64,000 bases of DNA from a virus. A model generated the notes under the pieces. The model did not search any database and was not told where the DNA came from. It worked only from the letters and a program-made list of their open reading frames with translations. This document shows positions 5,191-13,287 of the stretch, in pieces. A program made the position numbers and the translations under genes. The stretch covers positions 1-64,000 of the IMG/VR virus record IMGVR_UViG_3300036770_007327; one strand, written 5' to 3'. Each line of letters starts with the position of its first letter. The stretch's first letter is position 1.

Positions 5191-5900
5191 TGATACATAT
5201 TGTATATAAAACGACAAATATTTTAAATAACAAATATTATATCGGAGTGCACAGTACTCATAATATTAATGATAATTATTTGGGGTGCGGGCATTGGCGT
5301 GGTAGAAAATTAAGAAAAAATTCTAATGTGCCTATATTAAATGCATTTAATAAATATGGGGATATCAATTTTAAAAGAGAGATTCTTTTTATTTTAGATA
5401 CGAGAGAGGAAGCTCTATTAATGGAGGAACAGTTAATTAATATTGATGATCCAATGACATATAATGCTAGAACCGGGGGTAAGTCAGATTATATATTTAC
5501 CGAGAGTGTAAAAAAGAGAATGTCGGAAAAGGCTATTAATAGATCTAAAAGCAATTTATTACAAATAAATATTTTAAAAGAGTATAGCAGACAAAGAAAA
5601 AATAAAACATATGTTCAAATTTATGGGGAGGAAAAAGCAAAAGAAATTTCCCTAAAAAAGTCAAAAGCATTAACAGGTAGAAAATTAACTGAGGATCATA
5701 AGAAAAAAATGAGCAATAACCGTAAAGGGAAGGACTGTGGTAGGTGCAGTGGGAGAGTTAATGTGTGGAATTCTTTAGAGGGCAGACTTATGAGACTTTA
5801 TAAAGAAGATGTTAATACGGGGATAGAAAATGGTTCTATAAAAGAGCAATGCTACATAGTTAATAAATTTCAAAGAGCGCAATTTATAAAAACAAGATAA
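5190..5900 (+). CDS. GIY-YIG homing endonuclease (Seg-like)
   Basis: A free-standing homing endonuclease. The GIY-YIG core is near the N-terminus (IHIVYKTTN...KYYIGVHST), followed by a YLGCG segment, an Asn/Glu-rich catalytic region and a basic DNA-binding tail with a NUMOD-like stretch (TGRKLTEDHKKKMSNNRKGK). An ATG at 5184 also opens the frame, but the ATG at 5190 directly follows the upstream stop. It sits among internal-protein genes with no gene visibly interrupted, so it is probably a free-standing mobile gene. Composition is markedly AT-rich, as usual for these elements. Confidence 0.85.
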   Translation: MIHIVYKTTNILNNKYYIGVHSTHNINDNYLGCGHWRGRKLRKNSNVPILNAFNKYGDINFKREILFILDTREEALLMEEQLINIDDPMTYNARTGGKSDYIFTESVKKRMSEKAINRSKSNLLQINILKEYSRQRKNKTYVQIYGEEKAKEISLKKSKALTGRKLTEDHKKKMSNNRKGKDCGRCSGRVNVWNSLEGRLMRLYKEDVNTGIENGSIKEQCYIVNKFQRAQFIKTR

Positions 5901-5911
5901 TATTTTTTTTA

Positions 5912-6169
5912 TCAGTTTGCGCTTTCTGAACTATCACTGTTAGCAGGCTTTATCTTAACAAGACCTATTGTGAGCTTGATAAACTTTGCGAGCTTATCTA
6001 TATGATGCTGCTTTGCTTTAATGGTCTGAAATCTCCTGAGAAGCGCTGAACAATATATTATCAATTCTTGCTTTCTCTCTTTATCAGCAGATTTATAATC
6101 TTCTACTAATTTTATGAGCGGAGTGGCAAGAATGTATTTAATAAATTCGCGCTTATCATTTTCAGTCAT
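5912..6169 (-). CDS. Small hypothetical helical protein
   Basis: 85 residues, helical and Lys-rich, ending in an acidic Ser/Asn tail (NSDSSESAN). It is the last gene of a minus-strand run of small head-type genes (5912-7703). No membrane segment and no targeting motif is evident. Unrecognised. Confidence 0.5.
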   Translation of the reverse strand: MTENDKREFIKYILATPLIKLVEDYKSADKERKQELIIYCSALLRRFQTIKAKQHHIDKLAKFIKLTIGLVKIKPANSDSSESAN

Positions 6170-6175
6170 CTTAGT

Positions 6176-6628
6176 TTACGTACTCGCCATCGCCGCAGCA
6201 TCTTTTGCAAACTTATTAGCTACTGATTCTACTCCTTTTGCTATTTTATCTCTTGCCCCAGCCATGCGCCTTGTAGCTGCGTTTAGACTCAAATATTTAC
6301 CTTCTGGCATCCTGGAGACAAGTTCAAGAGCAGCGTTGATAGAATTAAATTTGAGATCTTCTGCCTCTTCATCATACTCTTCATCATCCGCTCTTGGATC
6401 ATCGCCATACGGAACATCAGTATTAGGCTTGCCCTCTACATATTTACCTATAAGATCGGCAAGACTTTCTTTCTTCCCCTCTTCAGACTCCATCATATAG
6501 TTCTCTTCGCACTCATCGCAGCCTCTACAGTTACATCCGTGCGCGGCATGAGAGCAATGACCCTCTACCAATAGAGCGGCTTCAAGTAAATTTTCAAAAT
6601 TTGCTTCTGTTCTAGTAAGTTTCCTCAT
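6176..6628 (-). CDS. Acidic protein with Cys/His cluster and possible targeting peptide
   Basis: 150 residues. The N-terminus TEANFENLLEAALLVE resembles the capsid-targeting helix, shifted about nine residues inward, and L-V-E could be a cut site. It is followed by a His/Cys cluster (GHCSHAAHGCNCRGCDEC) that looks able to bind a metal, a strongly acidic middle, and an alanine-rich helical C-terminus. No known family recognised. Context makes it a likely internal head protein. Confidence 0.5.
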   Translation of the reverse strand: MRKLTRTEANFENLLEAALLVEGHCSHAAHGCNCRGCDECEENYMMESEEGKKESLADLIGKYVEGKPNTDVPYGDDPRADDEEYDEEAEDLKFNSINAALELVSRMPEGKYLSLNAATRRMAGARDKIAKGVESVANKFAKDAAAMAST

Positions 6629-6636
6629 AATGTTAT

Positions 6637-6885
6637 TTATTTACCTTTCTTCCAACTGACCCTCTTTGCGCCTTTTTTCTTATACATTCTACCTTTTATG
6701 TTTTTACACTGCGCTCTCGTAGGTCTACAAGCAGGATAAGAGCCTTTTGATGTATCGGAACGCCCGCAAGGCCCTCCTGTTTTACAATTAATCCAGCCTT
6801 TGAAGCTTTTGCCCGTCTTAGGGTCTTTATGAGATTTAAACCAATCTCTCAAATTTTCAAGAATATACTCTTGAAACGTTATCAT
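6637..6885 (-). CDS. Small basic protein with T4-type capsid-targeting peptide
   Basis: 82 residues. MITFQEYILE is very close to the T4 IPIII targeting peptide, with I-L-E as the gp21 cut site. The mature part is strongly basic with five Cys (WINCKTGGPCGRS, GSYPACRPTRAQC) and a KKGAKRVSWKKGK tail; I recall the GGPCGR and YPACRPT motifs from other small phage proteins. Probably an internal DNA-associated protein. Its start overlaps the upstream gene's stop. Confidence 0.65.
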   Translation of the reverse strand: MITFQEYILENLRDWFKSHKDPKTGKSFKGWINCKTGGPCGRSDTSKGSYPACRPTRAQCKNIKGRMYKKKGAKRVSWKKGK

Positions 6886-7178
6886 CCCATTTTACCCCCA
6901 CGCTTAACGCATTTCTGAACATACCCTGACGCATATGCGGATGGCCAAACGTCATATTTTTGTTTTGCTTTCGCCTGGCATTTTGCTCTTGTTTTAGAGA
7001 CTTTTTTCTTTTCCTCAAATAAGGCTCTTTGGACCAAATCTTGAAAGGTGTATCCTTCGTTAGCTGTAGACGCGTATAATGCTTTTACATACTCCTTCGC
7101 TTTAGCAGCGCTCTTCGAGCATCCAACCTTTTTGCCGGTCTTCTTATAGACACATTTACCTTTGCGTTCGTACGGCAT
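6882..7178 (-). CDS. Two-module basic phage protein with an internal targeting-like motif
   Basis: 98 residues. Module one (residues 1-36) is a Cys/Lys-rich motif KCVYKKTGKKVGC with a helical tail. Residues 42-56 (YTFQDLVQRALFEE) match the capsid-targeting pattern although they are internal. Module two ends with KYDVWPSAYASGYVQKC, a motif I recall from many small phage proteins of unknown function. The order suggests fusion of a small gene to the front of a targeted internal protein. Confidence 0.55.
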   Translation of the reverse strand: MPYERKGKCVYKKTGKKVGCSKSAAKAKEYVKALYASTANEGYTFQDLVQRALFEEKKKVSKTRAKCQAKAKQKYDVWPSAYASGYVQKCVKRGGKMG

Positions 7179-7405
7179 TATTTTTCGCTAAGTTCGTGTT
7201 CTATTTTTTTAATCAGATTATTAACATTTATTTGTAGCTTCTTTGCTTTATCTACATTATCTGATAGTTTATTTTTATTGATTTTCATCTCAAAAAAACC
7301 AGACTTATTATATTCATTGCTTAGACTAATATTAAGTTCTGCGATTTCATTTTCGAGATCTACAAGCTTAGCGCATATTTTAGTTGTCATCTTGTTGGGC
7401 TTCAT
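7178..7405 (-). CDS. Small coiled-coil hypothetical protein
   Basis: 75 residues, helical with heptad repeats, soluble. Two starts are possible: ATG at 7405 or ATG at 7390 (MTTKICAK); the second overlaps the upstream stop less and is as plausible. Unrecognised. It overlaps the preceding membrane/coiled-coil gene, so the two may work together. Confidence 0.5.
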   Translation of the reverse strand: MKPNKMTTKICAKLVDLENEIAELNISLSNEYNKSGFFEMKINKNKLSDNVDKAKKLQINVNNLIKKIEHELSEK

Positions 7406-7703
7406 ACTTATTTATACATAACTTGAGCCGATCTACCTCTTTTAGCAGAGTATTATTGATTTTAACCAGCTCTTCTCTTTCTCTCAATAATCTATCTCTT
7501 TCGCCCTGAACATCTTCTAATAGTTTCATAGCTGTTTCAACAATAATTGACGCTTGGTCTATCTTATCGCTCACAACATCCTGCTCGAGTTTCTTTGTTT
7601 CAGCCTTATTCTTATTAAAATTACTTATATAATTTATAAGAGCAGTGAGCGCTGAAGAAGAAACTATAGCAACTAAGATGCTTACCATACTATTATTGTC
7701 CAT
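7380..7703 (-). CDS. Membrane-anchored coiled-coil protein (i-spanin-like shape)
   Basis: 107 residues: one hydrophobic helix (about residues 5-25) followed by a long coiled coil (residues 35-100). This is the shape of inner-membrane spanins such as Rz, and also of various phage membrane proteins, so the lysis role is only suggested. First gene of the minus-strand run; divergent from queE. Confidence 0.45.
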   Translation of the reverse strand: MDNNSMVSILVAIVSSSALTALINYISNFNKNKAETKKLEQDVVSDKIDQASIIVETAMKLLEDVQGERDRLLREREELVKINNTLLKEVDRLKLCINKYEAQQDDN

Positions 7704-7751
7704 CGATTAAATATTTATTGATTTACCTAATTTTTACTATATATTCATTAT

Positions 7752-8579
7752 ATGGACCATCTCACAATTTCAGAAGATTTTTATACGATACAAGGCGAGG
7801 GCTTTTCTACCGGGGTACCTGCTTATTTCGTACGGCTAAAGGATTGTAATTTAACGTGCGGCGCGAGTTTACAGAAGGTAAAAGACGTTAAAGGGGCAGG
7901 AGAAGGCGAGACGGAGTCGGGAAGCTTTCAAGGAGACCTTCATTCAGCCGGCAATGCTACTTGGACTTGCGATACTATTCCGGTATGGATATTCGGCCAT
8001 AAGAAGCCTTTTAGTTATCTTTTCGATAAATGGGATCAAAATAGACTACTATCTGATATTGCGTCAGGGCTAATCCATGTTATATGGACGGGAGGTGAGC
8101 CTACTCTGCCCCGCAATCAAAAGTCTATTGTAAGTTTTGATGCTGCGTTTAAAGACTTCTGTAAGATGAATGATTTGTTTTTCAATCCATATTATGAGAT
8201 TGAGACGAACGGTACTTGTGTAATTCAAGAGGATCTGCTTTTAAAACTTAATCAAATTAACTGTAGTGCTAAATTAGCGAACTCTGGAATGACATTAGAG
8301 CAGCGTGTTGTCGCTGATGCTATCGAATCTATTAAATCGCATCCCTTTCATACTTTTAAGTTTGTTATTTCTAACGAACAAGATTTGATTGAGGCGTTTG
8401 ATACGTTTATTAATCCGTTTAAAATATCTCTACATAATGTGTGTATTATGCCGGGACTTGATGATCAAGATAATTTTCACGAAAGAACTCTCTTCTCTAT
8501 GGAGATGGCGAAGAAGTATAAAGTGAGAGGTCTTACCAGGCTTCATGTGAGTGCCTGGAATAAGACTACTGGAGTTTAA
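7752..8579 (+). CDS. queE: 7-carboxy-7-deazaguanine synthase QueE (radical SAM)
   Basis: 275 residues. Converts 6-carboxy-tetrahydropterin to 7-carboxy-7-deazaguanine, the committed step to preQ0 and preQ1. Motifs: TIQGEGFSTGVPAYFVRL, then C32 and C36 of CNLTC, and C73 in TWTCDT. The three Cys hold the 4Fe-4S cluster; the last is separated by an inserted loop, as in other phage and some bacterial QueE proteins. WTGGEPTLP at 112-120 is the SAM-binding GGEP motif. The gene stands apart from dpdA, queF, queD and the probable folE also in this window, but belongs to the same DNA-modification pathway. The downstream gene follows after one base. Confidence 0.92.
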   Translation: MDHLTISEDFYTIQGEGFSTGVPAYFVRLKDCNLTCGASLQKVKDVKGAGEGETESGSFQGDLHSAGNATWTCDTIPVWIFGHKKPFSYLFDKWDQNRLLSDIASGLIHVIWTGGEPTLPRNQKSIVSFDAAFKDFCKMNDLFFNPYYEIETNGTCVIQEDLLLKLNQINCSAKLANSGMTLEQRVVADAIESIKSHPFHTFKFVISNEQDLIEAFDTFINPFKISLHNVCIMPGLDDQDNFHERTLFSMEMAKKYKVRGLTRLHVSAWNKTTGV

Positions 8580-8580
8580 T

Positions 8581-9243
8581 ATGGCGTATTTAAATCATAA
8601 CATACCGACCATTACGTGTCTTATTCGTAATGAATATCTTTTTAATTTTGAAAAAGGTTATAAAGAGTTTACAAAGGCAGATGTTCATAGTGTCGCTTCT
8701 ATTCAAAAGAGAGTTCCGCTCTTCGAAGCGTTTCTTGAAAACGGAGTGAATTGGACTCGAAGACCTATACATGCTTTCTGCTGGAGAGAGGACGCAGAGA
8801 TTCTACCTCTTAGCGAACATATGTATTGGGATTGCTTCTCATCTTATGTTGATGTTCAAGTAAGGGAAAGAATGTCTGGTCTTCGAGCGGATTTAATTTC
8901 CCTTACCAGTCAGAAGCGTCAAGGCATTTATATGTTTACGCTCGACTGGTCTCATGAAAATAGAAATATGTTAGATACAAATTTCTCCGAGACCCCTGAA
9001 CATAAATGCGGGCATCTGTTTAAAATGGATAATGGCAATTATTTTATATATCCTAATAATAGAATTATTTGGAATGATACTGCTTGGACATTCAATAAAA
9101 TTGATAAAAATCCTGGATATAAAATCGATATGAATGTATATTCAGTGGAAAATAAAAATAATTTTGAAACTGATTATAATTATTTTACAAATTTTAATAA
9201 TGTCGATCAAAAAACAACAGGAAATAATTCATTCAATAAATAA
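8581..9243 (+). CDS. Conserved phage protein of unknown function next to queE
   Basis: 220 residues from the ATG at 8581, chosen over an upstream frame opening inside queE. It contains IRNEYLFN, VASIQKRVPLFEAFLENGVNW, RRPIHAFCW, YMFTLDW and NNRIIW. From memory this pattern belongs to an unnamed conserved family in phages and bacteria. Its placement immediately after queE suggests, but does not show, a link to the modification pathway. Its 3' end overlaps the SET-domain gene by 44 bases. Confidence 0.65.
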   Translation: MAYLNHNIPTITCLIRNEYLFNFEKGYKEFTKADVHSVASIQKRVPLFEAFLENGVNWTRRPIHAFCWREDAEILPLSEHMYWDCFSSYVDVQVRERMSGLRADLISLTSQKRQGIYMFTLDWSHENRNMLDTNFSETPEHKCGHLFKMDNGNYFIYPNNRIIWNDTAWTFNKIDKNPGYKIDMNVYSVENKNNFETDYNYFTNFNNVDQKTTGNNSFNK

Positions 9244-9610
9244 CAATACCAAAACAAGATTAAAGCCATCTACGGTATGTGATGGGGTGGGGGTATTTGC
9301 TTTAATTAATATTAAAGAAGGAGAAAATATTTTTCCAGATATTATTTCCGATAGCAATCTTATTGAATGGGAATATATAGATAACAATGTAGTTAAAAAA
9401 TATTTAAACTCTCTATGTAATACAGATAATAAAGGAATATATCTTTCAAGGCTGCCTAATGAGATTAACATCTCATATTATGTTAATCATTCTGATAACC
9501 CCAACGTTTTTCATAATTTAGACTTGGATCAATATTTCGCTCTCAAGGAAATATATGCGGGGGAAGAAATATTATGTTGTTATACAGAGCAGGAAAAAAA
9601 AGACTTTTAA
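9200..9610 (+). CDS. SET-domain protein (putative lysine methyltransferase)
   Basis: 136 residues from the ATG at 9200. SET signatures are in order: DGVGVFALINIKEGENIF near the N-terminus, then YYVNHSDNPNVF (NHS-x-x-PN) and the C-terminal ALKEIYAGEEILCCY (GEE-x-x-x-x-Y). These bind S-adenosylmethionine and form the lysine channel. The domain is small and nearly complete, without the Cys-rich post-SET region. SET proteins are uncommon in phages; it might methylate a host protein such as a ribosomal or chromatin-like protein. Target unknown. Confidence 0.75.
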   Translation: MSIKKQQEIIHSINNNTKTRLKPSTVCDGVGVFALINIKEGENIFPDIISDSNLIEWEYIDNNVVKKYLNSLCNTDNKGIYLSRLPNEINISYYVNHSDNPNVFHNLDLDQYFALKEIYAGEEILCCYTEQEKKDF

Positions 9611-9624
9611 TATAAATAAGAAAA
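9611..9624 (+). promoter_or_regulatory. Perfect T4-type late promoter TATAAATA (DUF1501 cassette)
   Basis: TATAAATA at 9611-9618, six bases before the ATG at 9625. It is directly in front of the first gene of the DUF1501/DUF1549 cassette, so this cargo is placed under phage late control. Confidence 0.75.
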
Positions 9625-10890
9625 ATGGATAGACGTAATTTTATACAAGTTGGTGGGTTAGGGGCTTTCGGTCTCACCTTCAGCGATATTTTAAGAGCAC
9701 AATCATCGTATGATGGACCTGCTCCAAAAATAAAATCGGTAATCAATATATTCTTACCAGGGGGTATGTCAGTTCAAGAATCATGGGACCCTAAACCGAA
9801 CGCACCGGTAGAATATAAAGGGCCCTATAATGCTATAGATACCTCTGTACCTGGCATTCAACTTTCAGAACTATTTCCTAATGTTGCGAGAATTATGGAT
9901 AAGGCTACAATTATTAGGTCTATGACTCACGGGGAAGCAGCCCATGAGAGAGGCACTCATAATATGTTTACAGGGTGGAAACCTTCCCCCGCGCTCAAAT
10001 ATCCCGCTCTCGGCTCTATTGTATCGCACGAACTTGGTATACGAAATAATTTACCCGCTTATATTTCTATACCCAATCAAGCAAATGAGTTTGATACTAC
10101 AGGGTTTATCTCGTCCAAGCATGGAACATTTAGTCTTGGATCTGATCCTGCTGATCCTAATTTCAAAGTTAGAGATTTAACTTTGCCGGATAATATAACT
10201 ATTGAGAGATTTGATAGGAGAAAAAATATACTCGAAACTGTAGATAACAAATTTAAGAGTATTGCCGCGTCTGATAATGTATCAGCAATTGATGAGTTTT
10301 ATCAAAGAGCATATAGTCTCATATCATCAAAAACTGCTATTGAGGCTTTTGATATTTCAAAAGAAGATGCTAAAGTTAGAGAAAATTATGGAAATAACCA
10401 GGCTGGTCAGAGATTGTTAATGGCGCGGCGGCTTGTAGAAGCAGGTACTCGCTATATTACAGTCACTTACGGTGGTTGGGATCATCATGACGGCATTCAA
10501 GGTGCTATGAAATCAAATGCGCCTGCGCTTGATAAAGCCCTGAGTCAACTTATTGTTGATTTAGAGGAAAGAGGAATGTTAAATGAAACTCTTGTTTTAG
10601 TTACTTCCGAGTTTGGCAGAACCCCTAAGATAAATAATACGGCAGGTAGAGATCACTGGCCGAGAGTGTTTAGCACATTCGTAGCAGGCGGGCCTGTAAA
10701 GCGTGGATTTGTATATGGAGCGTCAGACTCTCTTGGAGGAGAAGTTGAGGATACGCCAGTATCTCCTGGAGATATATCAGCAACTGTTTTTAACCTACTA
10801 GGTATAAATCCAGAGAAGACGCTCATGACTCCAGATCTTAGACCAATTATGATTTCCCCCGGAAAAATCTTAACGGATATTTTCGGATAA
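9625..10890 (+). CDS. DUF1501 family protein, Tat-exported, copy 1
   Basis: 421 residues. An N-terminal twin-arginine signal (RRNFIQVGG then a hydrophobic stretch, about residues 3-25) directs it to the periplasm. The body belongs to DUF1501, distantly related to sulfatases and alkaline phosphatases, abundant in Planctomycetes and Verrucomicrobia and of unknown substrate. Visible signatures: INIFLPGGMSVQESWDPKP, YGGWDHHD, TSEFGRTPKIN and GRDHWP, the last three being family metal-site and core segments. Length matches the family. It shares AFDISKEDAKVREN-type segments with the second DUF1501 gene (13288-14538), so the two are paralogues. First gene of an exported-protein cassette. Family call firm; function unknown. 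Confidence 0.85.
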   Translation: MDRRNFIQVGGLGAFGLTFSDILRAQSSYDGPAPKIKSVINIFLPGGMSVQESWDPKPNAPVEYKGPYNAIDTSVPGIQLSELFPNVARIMDKATIIRSMTHGEAAHERGTHNMFTGWKPSPALKYPALGSIVSHELGIRNNLPAYISIPNQANEFDTTGFISSKHGTFSLGSDPADPNFKVRDLTLPDNITIERFDRRKNILETVDNKFKSIAASDNVSAIDEFYQRAYSLISSKTAIEAFDISKEDAKVRENYGNNQAGQRLLMARRLVEAGTRYITVTYGGWDHHDGIQGAMKSNAPALDKALSQLIVDLEERGMLNETLVLVTSEFGRTPKINNTAGRDHWPRVFSTFVAGGPVKRGFVYGASDSLGGEVEDTPVSPGDISATVFNLLGINPEKTLMTPDLRPIMISPGKILTDIFG

Positions 10891-10898
10891 AAAAAAAC

Positions 10899-11393
10899 AT
10901 GAATAAAAAAACAACCCTAATAGTGATAGCAGCGCTTCTATTTGTTCAAAATAGTCACGCTGATAATAGTAATTTTTTAACTCGGATAGTTAAAAAAATT
11001 GCAGAGGCTTCACAGCCGGCCAATATTAACGGTAACCTAAAAATATATACGGTAGCAAAAAAGCAAGTAGGCACTTATTATAGGCCTGGTGTAAAGGCGC
11101 AATGCGCCAATTTTGTTGGGCATGTTGTCTCAAAAGCCGGTATTGAAAAGCCTGCTTCTGCTAGCATGGCTCGGGCATGGCTCAAGTGGGGAAAACCGGT
11201 TAGTTGGTCCAATAAAAAGCCGGGCGATTTAATTATTACCTGGAGGGGCAGTCGGGGAGGCTCGTATGGCCATATTTTAATATACGCAGGAGACGAAAAA
11301 GCGATACATCGATCTACAAGTGGCAAACTTGTTTCATATGTAGATACGGATCGATATCAATCTAAAGTTCTTGGAGTGCGTCGAGCAGACTAA
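10899..11393 (+). CDS. Secreted NlpC/P60- or CHAP-like peptidase
   Basis: 164 residues with a signal peptide (residues 1-21, MNKKTTLIVIAALLFVQNSHA). The catalytic Cys is in KAQCANFVGHVV and the His in GSYGHILIYAGD, in the order expected for NlpC/P60 and CHAP-type cysteine peptidases; PGDLIITWRG between them matches. Such enzymes cut peptide bonds in peptidoglycan. It lies between the two halves of the DUF1501/DUF1549 cassette and is followed by a terminator, so it could be a second cell-wall hydrolase or a helper of the cassette. Confidence 0.7.
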   Translation: MNKKTTLIVIAALLFVQNSHADNSNFLTRIVKKIAEASQPANINGNLKIYTVAKKQVGTYYRPGVKAQCANFVGHVVSKAGIEKPASASMARAWLKWGKPVSWSNKKPGDLIITWRGSRGGSYGHILIYAGDEKAIHRSTSGKLVSYVDTDRYQSKVLGVRRAD

Positions 11394-11416
11394 AATTAAC
11401 ATTAACAAAAAAATTA

Positions 11417-11450
11417 AACCCTTTCTTCTTTCGAAGGAAGGGTTTTTTTT
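11417..11450 (+). terminator. Rho-independent terminator after the peptidase gene
   Basis: CCCTTTCTTC / GAAGGAAGGG stem with a TTTC loop (one mismatch), followed by eight T at 11443-11450. It separates copy 1 and the peptidase from the DUF1549/DUF1553 gene. Confidence 0.85.
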
Positions 11451-11462
11451 GTGTAAATTGCT

Positions 11463-11477
11463 TAAATAATAATTAGG
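11463..11477 (+). promoter_or_regulatory. TAAATA late-type promoter (DUF1549 gene)
   Basis: TAAATA at 11463-11468, nine bases before the ATG at 11478 and 13 bases after the terminator's T-run. Confidence 0.5.
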
Positions 11478-13283
11478 ATGAAGGCAAAAATTATTATCTT
11501 GTTTGTCGGTCTTTTAGCACTAATGTCAAGTGCTCAAGAATATGCGGAAATTAACAATAGATTAAACCAAATCTATAAAGAAAAAAATATCCAACCCGGA
11601 GGTAGAATATCCGATGAAAAATATATTCGTCGAGCCTATCTACAAATAGCGGGGAGAATCCCAACTATAAATGAATATAATGAATTCATTTTAAACACAG
11701 ACCCAAACAAGCGACACAAACTGGTTGATAAATTGATTGCCAGTGAAGATTATGTTTCTCATTGGTTTAATTATTGGGCAGATATCCTTAGAACAGAAGA
11801 CAGATTTAATGTTAACTATATGGTTGGTGAGCCTTATATTGATTGGATTAAATCTTCAATAAAAGAAAACAAGCCGTATGATACTTTTGTAAAGGAAATT
11901 ATCACCGCTACTGGAACTGTTTATGAGTCTCCCGCGACGGGGTATTTTTGGAAAGATAGAGGAATGCCTCTTGATAATTTAGCAGGTACCTCTGAAATAT
12001 TTTTTGGAACAAATATAAGTTGCGCTCAGTGCCATGATGATCCATTTAATGATTGGACCCAAATGGATTATTATAGATTTGCTGCCTTTTTTGTTCAAAC
12101 TCAGGAAGCGGCAGGCACAAAAGAAGAGAAAGAAAATATTAATAAACTTCGAGACTATGTAATAGAAACTCGAAAAAAATATGAGAGTGAATCTGCCAGT
12201 GAGTCTCCTTCTGTAGAGCCAGATGAGTTGACTAAAAAGATTATTGCTCGGGGAACGGAAAACAATATAACTCAAATATTACGCGCATCTAATATAGCGA
12301 TAGAAGTTAATAAAGATCGCAAAATGAAGTTGCCTCATGATTATAAATATGAAGATGGCGAACCTAATCAAAGTGTTACGCCGGCCTTCTTATTCGGCAG
12401 CAAAGACGTGAAGACTCCTGAAGATTATCGCAAAGATTTTGCTGATTGGGCCGTATCAAAAGATAACCCCTATTTTACAAGGAATATTGTAAACAGGTAT
12501 TGGAACGCTGTATTCGGAGTCCCTATAATAACCCCTATCGAAGAGATATCTACAACAACAAATATTCAAGATGAAAAACTAATATCTCTTTTAGAAAAAA
12601 TATTTAAAGAGCAAAATTATGATACTAAAAAGTTTTTGGCTACTCTTTATAAAACAAATCTATTTGAAAGATTTAGTTATGTTGAGGAAAGTTTAGATAA
12701 GTATAATTTTCAAGGGCCCTTGCTACGAAGGCTCTCTGCGGAACAGGTTTGGGACTCCTTACTTACCTTATCTGTGGATAATGTAAACTATTTTAAATCT
12801 ACATATTCGGCAGAATATAATACTCTAATGAATGTAGACGCATCTAAAATAACTATAGAAGACTCTATTAAAATGGTAGATACCTATAATAAAATACGCA
12901 GCGCAAAATATGAGACGGCCCAAAAATCAAATGGGCTTGTTCTTATTAGAGCATCTGAAATAACTATACCAAACGCAACAACAAATATATTGAGAGAATT
13001 AGGGCAATCAGAAAGATTACTTATACAAGACTCTACCAGAGAAGGGTCAGTAACTCAATCTATAATGTTTATGAACGGGCCCATTTCAAGTATAACAACC
13101 GATAAGAATTCTGCTCTAATGAAGAGTATACAAGGCAAAGAGGCTAAAGATGTAGTAGATATTGTGTTTAAATCCATCCTACAGAGATTGCCATCTATAC
13201 AAGAGAGAGATTTATTCTTACAGTATCCTAAAGAGGATTTAATATGGGCTTTAACCAACTCACACGAATTTAAATTTAACTAA
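11478..13283 (+). CDS. DUF1549/DUF1553 (PSD1-type) protein with CxxCH motif
   Basis: 601 residues with a Sec signal peptide (residues 1-19). The N-terminal half is DUF1549-like: RISDEKYIRRAYLQIAGRIP, a YVSHWFNYWADILR segment, and FFGTNISCAQCHDDPFNDW. The C-A-Q-C-H could bind heme c or a metal, as in planctomycete relatives. The C-terminal half is DUF1553-like: NPYFTRNIVNRYW, LLRRLSAEQVWDSL, LGQSERLLIQDS and FMNGP. It is shorter than typical planctomycete members and lacks extra cytochrome or concanavalin domains. In those bacteria the gene is normally beside DUF1501, exactly as here. Biochemical role unknown in any organism, to my knowledge. Confidence 0.85.
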   Translation: MKAKIIILFVGLLALMSSAQEYAEINNRLNQIYKEKNIQPGGRISDEKYIRRAYLQIAGRIPTINEYNEFILNTDPNKRHKLVDKLIASEDYVSHWFNYWADILRTEDRFNVNYMVGEPYIDWIKSSIKENKPYDTFVKEIITATGTVYESPATGYFWKDRGMPLDNLAGTSEIFFGTNISCAQCHDDPFNDWTQMDYYRFAAFFVQTQEAAGTKEEKENINKLRDYVIETRKKYESESASESPSVEPDELTKKIIARGTENNITQILRASNIAIEVNKDRKMKLPHDYKYEDGEPNQSVTPAFLFGSKDVKTPEDYRKDFADWAVSKDNPYFTRNIVNRYWNAVFGVPIITPIEEISTTTNIQDEKLISLLEKIFKEQNYDTKKFLATLYKTNLFERFSYVEESLDKYNFQGPLLRRLSAEQVWDSLLTLSVDNVNYFKSTYSAEYNTLMNVDASKITIEDSIKMVDTYNKIRSAKYETAQKSNGLVLIRASEITIPNATTNILRELGQSERLLIQDSTREGSVTQSIMFMNGPISSITTDKNSALMKSIQGKEAKDVVDIVFKSILQRLPSIQERDLFLQYPKEDLIWALTNSHEFKFN

Positions 13284-13287
13284 TATT

